DNA from: Pseudomonadota bacterium
GTDB lineage: Bacteria > Pseudomonadota > Gammaproteobacteria > Burkholderiales > Methylophilaceae
Assembly (NCBI GenBank): GCA_029563075.1
Contig: JAKQTN010000033.1
Span: 62,001-126,000 of the forward strand
Reading direction: 5' to 3'
DNA length: 64,000 bases
The first letter of the stretch is position 1, and every line of letters begins with the position of its first letter. Of this stretch, positions 55,517-64,000 are shown one piece after another. The translations under genes were made by a program, and so were the position numbers. The notes under the pieces were generated by a model. That model ran no database searches, was not told the DNA's origin, and saw nothing but the letters and a program-made list of their open reading frames with translations.

Positions 55517-55574
55517 TTTCTAGCCGTTCATTTGCATTTTGTGGCTATAATTCTTCTACTCTAGGGAGAATAAA

Positions 55575-56906
55575 ATGCAGGCATTAGAAGAAATCGTCGC
55601 CACATTGTCAGGCATCGTGTGGGGGCCCATTATGCTGACGCTGCTCGTTGGCACCGGTTTATACCTCACCATCATCCTGAAAGGCATGCAGTTTCGCGCC
55701 CTGCCGCATGCATTCCGCCTCATTCTGCATAAAGACCACGGTCATGAAGGCGACATCAGCCATTTTGCCGCGCTGATGACCGCATTAGCCGCCACAGTGG
55801 GTATCGGCAATATTGTCGGCGTCGCCACTGCCATTACCATGGGCGGCCCGGGCGCCGTATTCTGGATGTGGGTAACTGGCCTGGTCGGCATGGCCACCAA
55901 GTATAGCGAAGCAGTACTCGCTGTGAAGTATCGTGAAAAAGGCGCACACGGTATGCGCGGCGGGCCCATGTACTATATTTCCAAAGGGGTAGGTTTGCCC
56001 TGGTTAGGTGCCTTGTTTGCCATATTTACCGCCTGCGCGGCTTTCGGCATCGGAAATATGACGCAAGCCAATGCAACCGCAAAGATTTTCGAGGCTACTT
56101 TTCACATTCCTACCGAAGTCACGGGAATCGTGCTCACGCTGCTGACTGGCTTGGTGATACTGGGCGGTATCCGCACCATCGGCAAATTCACCTCATTTCT
56201 TGTGCCATTTATGATTGTGATCTATGTGGGTAGTAGCCTTTGGGTGTTAATGTTAAATGCCAGCCAAATTCCGCATGCATTTCAGCTGATCTTTTACCAT
56301 GCGTTTAATCCGGCTGCTGCCTCCGGCGGCTTTGTGGGCGCAACAATTGCCGCCGCCATGCGCTTTGGTATTGCGCGCGGTGTATTTTCCAATGAATCCG
56401 GTTTAGGTTCTGCACCAATTGCGGCAGCGGCAGCACGCACCAATGACCCGGTGAAACAGGCTCTAGTCAGCATGACGCAAACCTTTATCGACACCTTGGT
56501 CGTGTGCACCATGACAGCATTGGTCATACTCACCGCAGATAGCTGGCTCCAAGGTGTGAATGCCGCCAGCCTTACCAGTGCGAGCATGGCGGAAACACTG
56601 GGCGAATCAGGCAGTTTCATCGTTGCGATTGCTACGGCGCTATTTGCCTACTCCACACTGATTGGCTGGAACTATTACGGTGAAAAAGCCATTGAATACC
56701 TGTTTGGCGAGAAAGCCATCCGTATCTACCGCGTGTTCTTTACTGTCGCGGTGATGATTGGCGCAATGGTCAGCCTGGAATTTGTGTGGAACTTCTCCGA
56801 CCTGATGAACGGCATGATGGCGATCCCCAATTTGATCGCACTTTTATGGTTATCCCCAATTATTCGTCAAGAAACTGTACGCTATTTTTCATCCCTTAAA
56901 AAATAA
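55575..56906 (+). CDS. Alanine/glycine:sodium symporter (AGCS family)
   Basis: The 443-residue protein has about eleven hydrophobic helices and the AGCS motifs GIGNIVGVATAITMGGPGAVFWMW, MATKYSEAVLAVKYREK, GMRGGPMYYI and the conserved ARGVFSNESGLGSAPIAAAAA. It imports alanine or glycine with sodium. It has a good ribosome site (AGGGAG 55563-55568) and precedes another transporter by 6 bp. Confidence 0.92.
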   Translation: MQALEEIVATLSGIVWGPIMLTLLVGTGLYLTIILKGMQFRALPHAFRLILHKDHGHEGDISHFAALMTALAATVGIGNIVGVATAITMGGPGAVFWMWVTGLVGMATKYSEAVLAVKYREKGAHGMRGGPMYYISKGVGLPWLGALFAIFTACAAFGIGNMTQANATAKIFEATFHIPTEVTGIVLTLLTGLVILGGIRTIGKFTSFLVPFMIVIYVGSSLWVLMLNASQIPHAFQLIFYHAFNPAAASGGFVGATIAAAMRFGIARGVFSNESGLGSAPIAAAAARTNDPVKQALVSMTQTFIDTLVVCTMTALVILTADSWLQGVNAASLTSASMAETLGESGSFIVAIATALFAYSTLIGWNYYGEKAIEYLFGEKAIRIYRVFFTVAVMIGAMVSLEFVWNFSDLMNGMMAIPNLIALLWLSPIIRQETVRYFSSLKK

Positions 56907-56912
56907 GGATCC

Positions 56913-58268
56913 ATGAGTATGCATCATCGTAGCACCTGGAAAAACCGCTGGACTTTCATGCTGGCTACTGCCGGCTCGGCGATTGGCCTAGGCAACATCT
57001 GGAAGCTGCCTTACATGATTGGCGTCAATGGCGGCAGCGCGTTTGTGCTGGTATTCATTGCTTGTATTTTTCTGGTCGGTATCCCGCTGATGATGACTGA
57101 AATCCTGCTTGGTCGCAGGGCACAGAAGAATCCGTATGACGGCATGCTCAAACTCGCCCAAGAGGCGCAAGTGTCGCACTATTGGAAATATCTGGGCGGC
57201 ATGGGCATGCTGACTGGCTTGCTGATTCTAGGATTTTACAGCGTGATCGGCGGCTGGGTATTAAGTTACATCATAGAAGCAGCTAAGAACAGCTTCAGCA
57301 ATATTACAGCGGCGCAATCCTCTGCAAATTTTGATGGCCTACTGGCTAGTCCAGTAAAATTATTGTTCTGGCACACCGTGTTTATGTGCATGACCATGGG
57401 CGTAGTAGCACGCGGGGTGAATTCCGGTCTGGAAAAAGCCAACAACATTCTGATTCCTGCCTTATTTGCAATTTTGCTGGTGCTGCTCGGCTATAGCATG
57501 TCGGTCGGCGATATGCAGACCGCGTACCAATTCATGTTCAAGCTGGATTTCTCCAAAATCACGCCTGTAGCGGTTTTATCAGCACTAGGACATGCCTTTT
57601 TCTCACTCAGCTTAGGCATGGGCGCCGTCATGGTGTATGGCTCATACCTGCAGCGCCATGTCTCCATCGCACGCACGACCATTTATATTGCACTGGCAGA
57701 CACCGCGCTCGGCCTGCTTGTTGGCTTGGCGATTTACGCACTGGTGTTTGCAAACCATTTGGCTCCCAATGCAGGACCTGGCCTGATTTTTCAAACGCTC
57801 CCTATTGCCTTTGGCCACATGCCGTGGGGCAGTTTCACCGGCACACTGTTTTTTATGCTGGTAGCATTTGCAGCCTGGACATCCGCCATCTCTCTCGTCG
57901 AGCCGGCAATAGCCTGGATAACAGAAAACACTTTGATCAAGCGCCGTACGGCTGCATGGGCAATAGGTGTCGTAGTTTGGTTGCTGGGCGTTGCAGTGGT
58001 GCTTTCATTCAACGAATGGAAAGACATTAAAATTATATTCGGACTCAACATTTTTGAAACGCTGGACAAGCTCACTTCTACCATTCTGCTGCCTTTGGGC
58101 GGCTTGCTGATGGCGGTTTTTGCTGGTTATTACATGAAGAGAGACCATGTTCAGGATGAGCTTGATTTGAAAGCCACAGCCTTTAAGTTATGGCGCATCG
58201 CCAATAACATTATTGCACCGATTGCAATTGCTGCAGTGTTCTTATACCTGTTTGGCGTGATCAAATAA
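56913..58268 (+). CDS. Sodium-dependent transporter, NSS (SNF) family
   Basis: The 451-residue protein has about eleven to twelve helices and the LeuT-fold N-terminal signature WTFMLATAGSAIGLGNIWKLPYMIGVNGGSAF, with GARGVNSG and later helices typical of bacterial neurotransmitter-symporter homologues. It imports an amino acid, substrate unknown, with sodium. It is the second gene of a transporter pair with the upstream AGCS gene, suggesting shared amino-acid scavenging. Confidence 0.92.
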   Translation: MSMHHRSTWKNRWTFMLATAGSAIGLGNIWKLPYMIGVNGGSAFVLVFIACIFLVGIPLMMTEILLGRRAQKNPYDGMLKLAQEAQVSHYWKYLGGMGMLTGLLILGFYSVIGGWVLSYIIEAAKNSFSNITAAQSSANFDGLLASPVKLLFWHTVFMCMTMGVVARGVNSGLEKANNILIPALFAILLVLLGYSMSVGDMQTAYQFMFKLDFSKITPVAVLSALGHAFFSLSLGMGAVMVYGSYLQRHVSIARTTIYIALADTALGLLVGLAIYALVFANHLAPNAGPGLIFQTLPIAFGHMPWGSFTGTLFFMLVAFAAWTSAISLVEPAIAWITENTLIKRRTAAWAIGVVVWLLGVAVVLSFNEWKDIKIIFGLNIFETLDKLTSTILLPLGGLLMAVFAGYYMKRDHVQDELDLKATAFKLWRIANNIIAPIAIAAVFLYLFGVIK

Positions 58269-58285
58269 AAATTGATCAATAAAAA

Positions 58286-58305
58286 AGCCAGCTAAAAAGC
58301 TGGCT
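58286..58305 (-). terminator. Terminator of the cytochrome c gene
   Basis: AGCCAGCT-AAAA-AGCTGGCT folds as an 8-bp perfect hairpin followed on the minus strand by a T-run (A-run at 58281-58286 on plus). Confidence 0.85.
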
Positions 58306-58340
58306 CCTGAACTTCAATTCACTTGAGTCTTACATTAAAC

Positions 58341-58652
58341 TTATTGTGACAAAACCCACTGGACGATTGTTTTAATATCTTCGTCTTTCACTTGCGGGCT
58401 GTTGGCCGGCATTGGCATAGGACCCCAAACACCGCTACCACCTGCTTTAACTTTAGCAACCAATTTAGCCTCGGCGCCTTTGTCGCCTTTGTATTTAGCC
58501 GCAACATCCTTGAAAGATGGGCCTAATACTTTTTTATCTACACTATGACAAGCTAAGCAGCCACTCTTTTGTGCCAATGCTTGATTTGCAGAAGCCTGGC
58601 CTGCCATTAACAAAGAACCTGCCACGGCAATACCTACCAATAACGCTTTCAT
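58341..58652 (-). CDS. Class I cytochrome c (c551/c552-like)
   Basis: Start 58652 gives 103 residues (MKALLVGIAVAGSLLMAGQA). The signal peptide is cleaved near SANQA. The mature protein has CLACH (haem attachment) near residue 32, GPSFKDVAAKYKG, and GPMPMPANSPQVKDED containing the axial Met. It is likely a soluble periplasmic electron carrier. The extended frame to 58697 has a non-signal start and is less likely. Confidence 0.92.
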   Translation of the reverse strand: MKALLVGIAVAGSLLMAGQASANQALAQKSGCLACHSVDKKVLGPSFKDVAAKYKGDKGAEAKLVAKVKAGGSGVWGPMPMPANSPQVKDEDIKTIVQWVLSQ

Positions 58653-58739
58653 GCTATCTCCTTGAATTTTTATAAAAATATGCAATTCTTGCAACATATA
58701 TCATACCGATTATCCGTAAATACACAATAGTCTTTAAGG

Positions 58740-60761
58740 TTAGAGCAAGGCTGACAGTTGCTGCAAATTATCCACGACGGGCAAACAGACAACGCCTTTA
58801 CATACCCAGGCGTTGACATCATTTGAACAATTTCTTTGTAAAGTTTGCGGTAAGTCTTTTAGCGTCTCATCCAGATAAAAAAACAAATGATGCGGTTGAT
58901 ACACCTGGTTCATTTCGCTTCGCCAAATTTCCATTTTTCTGGCTGGGCCACGCACTATCACCATGGTTGGGGGCGACAAAAATTCTTCCAAAGCATGACA
59001 CAGACTGGCACACGCGGCGGGGTTTCTGGCCATGCTTAGGTCAAAGGCTTTTAGTGTGCGTTCTGCAGCCTGCAGATAACGCGGCTCACCCAGAATATGC
59101 CCTAGCCGTTGCAGCGCGATAGCTGCAATACCGTTGCCATTGGGCGTAGCATTGTCATAGCCTTGTTTGGGACGATGGATCAAAGACTCATGCGAATGAC
59201 TGGTAAAGTAAAATCCACCACCCTCACTTTCAAAGCCTTCCAGTATGGCTTCAGCCAGGTCTTCAGCAAAACCCAAATCAACGGTGCGATAATCGGCTTG
59301 CAGGCATTCAATCAGGGCATCCAGCAGAAAAGCATAATCATCCAGATAGGCATTTAAATGCGCCTGATAATTTCCTTTTCCATCGTCCTTGCAAGTTGCC
59401 AGCAAGCGTTCGCCTACCCATAATCTTTCACGAATAAAATCTATGGCATTCTGCGCCAGCTTGATCCACTCAGGCCGATTAAACACGCGCCCTGCACGCG
59501 CCAACCCCTTGATAATAAGCGCATTCCAGGATGTGAGAATTTTATCATCACGCGCGGGGTGGGGCCGTTTTTCGCGCGCCAGGAACAATTTTTTTTGCGC
59601 ACTTAAAAGTAACGCCTCATCGGCATGCGCTGGAAGGCGCACCAAATAAGGATGCCAGGCATGCCCCTCAAAGTTCGCAGCACGGTCTAAGCCAAAGCAG
59701 CAGCTTGCTACTACAAATTCTTCTAGGGTAAGCAAGGCCTTCACTTCGTCCGGCTGCCACACATAAAACGCGCCTTCTTCACTATGCCCATGTGCATCCA
59801 ATGAATCCGCATCCAGCGATGAATAAAACGCACCGTGTGGCGATAGCATTTCGCGCTGCAGCCATGCAACGGTTTCCTCAGCTACTTGCTTGTAACGCGC
59901 GTCCTTGCTTATTTGCCAGCCATCTGCATACAGAAAAAGCAGCTGGCCGTTGTCGTAAAGCATTTTTTCAAAGTGCGGAATATTCCATCTTTCATCTACG
60001 CTGTAACGACAGAACCCGCCGCCAATCTGATCGTAAATGCCGCCATTCGCCATGGCTGATAGCATCTGCAAAGCCATGCTCTCTGCGCGTTTGTTGCCTG
60101 CTTTAGCCTGATGCAGCAGCAAGGTAACATCAGCAGGATTCGGGAATTTTGGTGCGCCGCCAAAGCCGCCATGCTCAAAGTCGAAGCCGCTTTCCAGAGA
60201 TTGAAATGCCAGCTTAATCGTGCTTTCACTCGCGCTTAAGGTGCTGCTGGGGGTTGGGATGGTATGTTTGAGCGCATCCATTAACTGACTGTTTTGCACC
60301 GCCAAATCGGCCTTACGTTCATGATAATACTGGGCAACGCGCGGGATTAGATCGGCAAATCCGGGCAATTGGTAGCGCGCTGTTTTAGGAAAATAAGTGC
60401 CGGTAAAATAAGGCTCTTGATTCGGCGTTAAAAACACCGTAAGCGGCCAGCCACCACTTTTATTTGAAAGCATGTTGTGTGCGGTTTGATAGATCTGGTC
60501 AATATCCGGACGTTCTTCACGATCCACTTTTATATTAATGAAATGCGCATTCATAATCGCCGCAACTTCAGGATCTTCAAACGATTCATGCGCCATGACA
60601 TGGCACCAATGGCAGGCCGAATAACCGATTGAAAGCAGAATCGGCTTGTTGCGTTCGCGCGCTAAAGCAAGTGCTTGCTCACCCCACGGATACCATTCCA
60701 CAGGGTTATCAGCATGTTGCAGCAGGTAAGGGCTTGTTTCCTCTGCAAGATGGTTGCGCAT
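58740..60761 (-). CDS. Thioredoxin-domain protein, DUF255/YyaL family
   Basis: The 673-residue protein has an N-terminal thioredoxin-like DUF255 domain, [20 protein letters not shown] with C50 and C53, followed by a long (alpha/alpha) barrel resembling N-acylglucosamine epimerases and glycosidases ([48 protein letters not shown]). No signal peptide is seen. Function is unknown despite wide conservation. It is 5 bp downstream of the mutarotase gene in the leftward order. Confidence 0.92.
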   Translation of the reverse strand: MRNHLAEETSPYLLQHADNPVEWYPWGEQALALARERNKPILLSIGYSACHWCHVMAHESFEDPEVAAIMNAHFINIKVDREERPDIDQIYQTAHNMLSNKSGGWPLTVFLTPNQEPYFTGTYFPKTARYQLPGFADLIPRVAQYYHERKADLAVQNSQLMDALKHTIPTPSSTLSASESTIKLAFQSLESGFDFEHGGFGGAPKFPNPADVTLLLHQAKAGNKRAESMALQMLSAMANGGIYDQIGGGFCRYSVDERWNIPHFEKMLYDNGQLLFLYADGWQISKDARYKQVAEETVAWLQREMLSPHGAFYSSLDADSLDAHGHSEEGAFYVWQPDEVKALLTLEEFVVASCCFGLDRAANFEGHAWHPYLVRLPAHADEALLLSAQKKLFLAREKRPHPARDDKILTSWNALIIKGLARAGRVFNRPEWIKLAQNAIDFIRERLWVGERLLATCKDDGKGNYQAHLNAYLDDYAFLLDALIECLQADYRTVDLGFAEDLAEAILEGFESEGGGFYFTSHSHESLIHRPKQGYDNATPNGNGIAAIALQRLGHILGEPRYLQAAERTLKAFDLSMARNPAACASLCHALEEFLSPPTMVIVRGPARKMEIWRSEMNQVYQPHHLFFYLDETLKDLPQTLQRNCSNDVNAWVCKGVVCLPVVDNLQQLSALL

Positions 60762-60766
60762 GAGGC

Positions 60767-61705
60767 CTAAAGCGTTTCTATAAAGTACTCGGCACTAATC
60801 ACATGCGTGCGACCTGGGTTGATCACCACCATATTTTCCAGCGCATTGGTCGTTTCTACACACAAGGTCTTGCGCCATTCATCCGACTCGCCCATGTCGC
60901 CCATCTGTGCTGCCTTTTCGGCTCCAGGGCTCCACACTACGGTCGTATCACTGCCTGATTTCGCTACATGAATAATGCGGTTGTATCCCGTGTCGTGTAT
61001 AGCACAATCACTGCTGTGGTTGATGAACACACGGTCAAATTCACCTCCATCAAAAGTGAGCGAATTATGCTCGACTTGACGCTCATATTTGAGAATTTTG
61101 TCAGCATACACACAATCTTGCATCCCAGTAACTTTGACATTCTCAATATCGCTAATGTTGAGATACGTATGAAATGCCTCGCCAATCACAAAAGGGTGAT
61201 CTGCTTTGTTGGTAGTCGACATATTGATACGCAGCCTGCGCCCAACGGTAATAGTAACAGTAAGCACATAAGGATATGACAGCTGGCGCTTTGCCTCCGG
61301 CGTCTCCATCATCTCCAAAATAATACGTGTAGCGCCGGTGGGGGTGGCATCAATATCCATTACACGCCAGGGTATCACCCGCGCAAACCCATGCGGGCAA
61401 AAGGTACTATCAGTTGGATGCGCCCCAAACCAAGGCCAGCAGATAGGCACGCCGCCCCTTATAGAGCGGCCTTTTATAAACCGGGCATTGCTGGAAAGCC
61501 ACAACACAGGCTGAGCCAGAAACTTAGGTTGCCAGCTAATAATATGCGCACCTTGTAGCGCAATCCTTGCAACCGCGAGAGGATTATCAATTTCCAGATA
61601 CTGCAAGCCGTCTTCATCCTGCGTTTGCACAACGTGGGCATGAAGTTTCAATCGCGGCTGTGTTTCAGGTAAGTTTTTTTGTACTGTCGCTTCCATATCC
61701 GTCAC
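60767..61705 (-). CDS. D-hexose-6-phosphate mutarotase (aldose-1-epimerase family)
   Basis: The 312-residue protein has the YeaD-type mutarotase features: [61 protein letters not shown] with the catalytic His and Glu, and [18 protein letters not shown]. It interconverts the anomers of glucose 6-phosphate. It lies 8 bp after ilvD and 5 bp before the DUF255 gene, so these leftward genes are likely one transcript. Confidence 0.9.
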   Translation of the reverse strand: MTDMEATVQKNLPETQPRLKLHAHVVQTQDEDGLQYLEIDNPLAVARIALQGAHIISWQPKFLAQPVLWLSSNARFIKGRSIRGGVPICWPWFGAHPTDSTFCPHGFARVIPWRVMDIDATPTGATRIILEMMETPEAKRQLSYPYVLTVTITVGRRLRINMSTTNKADHPFVIGEAFHTYLNISDIENVKVTGMQDCVYADKILKYERQVEHNSLTFDGGEFDRVFINHSSDCAIHDTGYNRIIHVAKSGSDTTVVWSPGAEKAAQMGDMGESDEWRKTLCVETTNALENMVVINPGRTHVISAEYFIETL

Positions 61706-61713
61706 TTATCCAT

Positions 61714-63564
61714 TTAATGTTCAATTTGGCTCACATCGCGTACCGCACCACGCGCCGCGCTGGTGCTCATTGCCGCATAAGCGCGCAGGGCAGGCGATAC
61801 ATGACGCTCGCGATTTATTGGCTTCCAGGCCGCTTTGCCTTTGGCTTCCATTTTTGCACGGCGGTGCGACATTTCTTCATCACTGATTGCCAAATGGATC
61901 GTGCGATTCGGAATATCAATTTCTATCGTATCGCCCTCTTCCACCAAGCCAATCGCCCCACCTTCTGCCGCTTCAGGAGAAACATGGCCAATACTCAAAC
62001 CTGATGTTCCGCCTGAAAAACGCCCATCAGTCAGCAATGCACACGCCTTGCCTAAATCTTTCGATTTCAGGTACGAGGTTGGATAAAGCATCTCCTGCAT
62101 GCCTGGGCCGCCTCGCGGGCCTTCATAACGAATCACCACAACATCACCCGCTATAATTTTATCGGCCAGAATTCCTTCAACTGCAGCATCCTGCGATTCA
62201 AAAATACGGGCATGGCCGGTAAATTTCAATATACTGTCATCGACGCCCGCAGTTTTTACAATGCAGCCATCCAGCGCAATATTACCGTACAACACCGCCA
62301 AACCGCCATCTTTGGAATAGGCATGTGCTATATCGCGGATGCAGCCATTGGCGCGGTCTGTGTCCAGATCAGGCCATAGCATGCTTTGGCTGAATGCGAT
62401 GGTCGTAGGGATACCGCCCGGTGCCGCGCGATAGAATTTCTTTACATCCTCGTCAGTCGTCGTGGTGATGTCCCATTTATCCAAAGCCGCCCCCATACTG
62501 GCGGAATGTACGGTTGGTATATCACGATGGATTAAGCCGCCTTTGCTTAGCTCCGCCAAAATGCTCATTACACCGCCCGCGCGATGCACGTCTTCCATAT
62601 GGTATTTTTGTGTGGCAGGCGCAACTTTGCTCACACATGGCACTTTGCGCGAAATACGGTCAATATCACTCATGGTGAAATCCAGACCGGCTTCATGCGC
62701 CGCGGCCAGCAAATGCAATACCGTATTGGTTGACCCTCCCATCGCCACATCCAGGCTCATGGCATTTTCAAACGCTTTCAGCGTTGCAATACTGCGCGGC
62801 AATACGCTGTAATCATCTTGCTCATAATGGCGCTTTGCCAGCTCGACAATCAAACGCCCTGCCTGCAAGAACAACTGTTTGCGTGCACCGTGCGTTGCGA
62901 GCGTGGAGCCGTTGCCAGGTAGACTCAAACCCAGCGCTTCGGTTAAACAGTTCATCGAATTGGCCGTAAACATGCCGGAACATGAGCCGCAGGTGGGACA
63001 AGCCGAGCGTTCAATTGCCTCCGATTTTTCATCCGAAACTTTACTGTCGGCCGCCGCCACCATGGCATCGACCAAATCCAGCTTCAAGGTATCGCCTTGC
63101 CAAGTCACTTTGCCAGCCTCCATCGGCCCGCCAGAGACAAACACCACGGGAATATTCAAGCGCAAAGCCGCCATCAGCATGCCGGGCGTGATCTTGTCGC
63201 AATTAGAGATGCAAACTAACGCATCGGCACAATGCGCATTGACCATATATTCCACGCTGTCAGCAATCAAGTCGCGGCTAGGCAAGCTGTACAGCATGCC
63301 GCTGTGCCCCATCGCGATACCGTCATCCACCGCAATGGTGTTAAATTCTTTGGCCACACCACCTGCTTTTTCTATCTCGCGCGCAACCAGCTGGCCCAGG
63401 TCTTTAAGATGGACATGGCCAGGCACAAATTGCGTAAACGAGTTGGCGATCGCGATGATGGGCTTATCAAAATCGCCGTCTTTCATACCGGTGGCGCGCC
63501 ATAATGCGCGAGCGCCCGCCATATTGCGGCCATGAGTAGTAGTGCGAGAACGATATTGAGGCAT
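61714..63564 (-). CDS. ilvD: Dihydroxy-acid dehydratase
   Basis: The 616-residue protein has IlvD/Edd motifs: [35 protein letters not shown] (Fe-S cluster cysteines), [12 protein letters not shown], and [20 protein letters not shown] and [21 protein letters not shown]. It dehydrates dihydroxy-acids in valine and isoleucine synthesis. Length is usual for the family. The start at 63564 is followed by a non-coding region toward the right edge. Confidence 0.97.
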   Translation of the reverse strand: MPQYRSRTTTHGRNMAGARALWRATGMKDGDFDKPIIAIANSFTQFVPGHVHLKDLGQLVAREIEKAGGVAKEFNTIAVDDGIAMGHSGMLYSLPSRDLIADSVEYMVNAHCADALVCISNCDKITPGMLMAALRLNIPVVFVSGGPMEAGKVTWQGDTLKLDLVDAMVAAADSKVSDEKSEAIERSACPTCGSCSGMFTANSMNCLTEALGLSLPGNGSTLATHGARKQLFLQAGRLIVELAKRHYEQDDYSVLPRSIATLKAFENAMSLDVAMGGSTNTVLHLLAAAHEAGLDFTMSDIDRISRKVPCVSKVAPATQKYHMEDVHRAGGVMSILAELSKGGLIHRDIPTVHSASMGAALDKWDITTTTDEDVKKFYRAAPGGIPTTIAFSQSMLWPDLDTDRANGCIRDIAHAYSKDGGLAVLYGNIALDGCIVKTAGVDDSILKFTGHARIFESQDAAVEGILADKIIAGDVVVIRYEGPRGGPGMQEMLYPTSYLKSKDLGKACALLTDGRFSGGTSGLSIGHVSPEAAEGGAIGLVEEGDTIEIDIPNRTIHLAISDEEMSHRRAKMEAKGKAAWKPINRERHVSPALRAYAAMSTSAARGAVRDVSQIEH

Positions 63565-63893
63565 GGCAAATAATCCGTAAACTATGTAGCTTGTATTGAA
63601 AGCGTTATTTTAGACCAGCCAGCCGCAACACGCCAAAGAAATATGATGTAAAAGGATTGTAGGAGCCAAACCTGATTCAGAAACCACAACTCAACCTGCG
63701 GACGACCCCTGCCGTGCCAATTTCTATCCAACATATCCGTATAAAATATTGTCGGGTTTATCTTCAGAATACCTGCCCCGTAGACCTCATGGATATTAGG
63801 TTACAGAGCGATTATCTTGCTATTCATATTGGATGTTGCAGGCGCCAAGCTCCTTAAGGTATAGTTTCTCTGTTCAACGGTAAGGGCATTTTC
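63565..63893. other. Intergenic region, no gene seen
   Basis: No frame longer than about 22 codons is convincing on either strand. It presumably contains the ilvD promoter and the start site region of the frame that begins at 63894. No riboswitch or attenuator pattern is apparent. Confidence 0.4.
63836..63865 (+). promoter_or_regulatory. Possible sigma-70 promoter for the frame at 63894
   Basis: TTGCAG (63836-63841) and TATAGT (63860-63865) lie 18 bp apart, with an ATG about 29 bp after the -10 box. Confidence 0.5.
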
Positions 63894-64000
63894 ATGAACT
63901 GTGTTGCTCAAACTTACTGTCAGCGCTTTTTTCTCCCGCCTACCCCAGCATTCAAGCAGTGCGCGCTAAAACGTGTCTCGCATGTCGGCGCATCTATAGG
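63894..64000 (+). CDS. Unrecognised reading frame open at right edge
   Basis: ATG 63894 begins MNCVAQTYCQRFFLPP and stays open for 35 codons to the end of the window, with a weak ribosome site (GTAAGG, 63880-63885) and a plausible promoter. The sequence has Cys, Phe and Pro residues but no known motif. It may be the first part of a gene beyond the window or a chance frame. Confidence 0.35.
   Translation, partial: MNCVAQTYCQRFFLPPTPAFKQCALKRVSHVGASI

Overview
The window looks like ordinary chromosomal DNA of an aerobic betaproteobacterium, most likely of the Methylophilaceae/Nitrosomonadales type. That placement is inferred from gene families and gene order (DUF3683 FAD-oxidase start, DUF2322, the coxB-coxA-ctaG-coxC-SURF1-ctaA-ctaB block, dusB-fis-purH-purD) and not from any database search. 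There is no rRNA operon, prophage, transposase gene or CRISPR array. Two tRNA genes (Arg-CCG, Leu-CAA) are present.

Layout. 1-4.3 kb: start of a DUF3683 oxidase, a TlpA-like thioredoxin, HemJ, a membrane protein carrying a TetR-like ligand domain next to a true TetR regulator, a PfkB kinase and a glycine-zipper lipoprotein. 4.3-5.9 kb: an olsB-olsA pair for ornithine lipids, preceded by four PhoB-type half-sites and a perfect palindrome over the start codon. 5.8-7 kb: apaH and a 281-bp MITE-like element. 7-16.5 kb: a cytochrome c5, then the complete aa3/caa3-type cytochrome oxidase block read leftward, including a 37-aa small assembly protein. 16.7-29 kb: tRNA-Leu, queA, proS, a lytic transglycosylase, a lemA-TPM-TPM-unknown operon, and udg-rimI-tsaB, arfB and a DinG/YoaA helicase. 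29-38 kb: NlpC/P60 peptidase, ferritin-like protein, SelW-like protein, CtpA protease, Coq7, DUF2322, OsmC, FKBP, PBP4 and BioA. 38.4-40.7 kb: groES-groEL under a heat-shock promoter plus CIRCE. 40.8-41 kb: a candidate minus-strand small RNA with an anti-Shine-Dalgarno loop. 41-50 kb: a UvrD/Rep-type helicase, a BPSS1780-type membrane protein, thrB, DUF2782, LOG protein, polA and a zinc-ribbon membrane protein. 50-64 kb: a CinA-like remnant, ykgJ, dusB-fis-purH-purD-hemF, two Na+-coupled amino-acid transporters, cytochrome c, a DUF255 thioredoxin protein, hexose-6-phosphate mutarotase and ilvD.

How it fits together. HemF and HemJ supply steps of haem synthesis, CtaB and CtaA convert haem B to haem A, and CtaG, the SCO-like protein and SURF1 load copper and haem into CoxA/B/C, with small c-type cytochromes as likely electron carriers. 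The olsBA pair with Pho-box-like repeats suggests replacement of phospholipids by ornithine lipids under phosphate limitation.

Most noteworthy signals: the 40.8-kb small-RNA candidate, the olsB upstream architecture, the TetR-like membrane protein, the cloverleaf-like MITE at 6.7-6.95 kb and a motif it shares with the groES-groEL spacer, and the truncated CinA-like reading frame at 50.0 kb.
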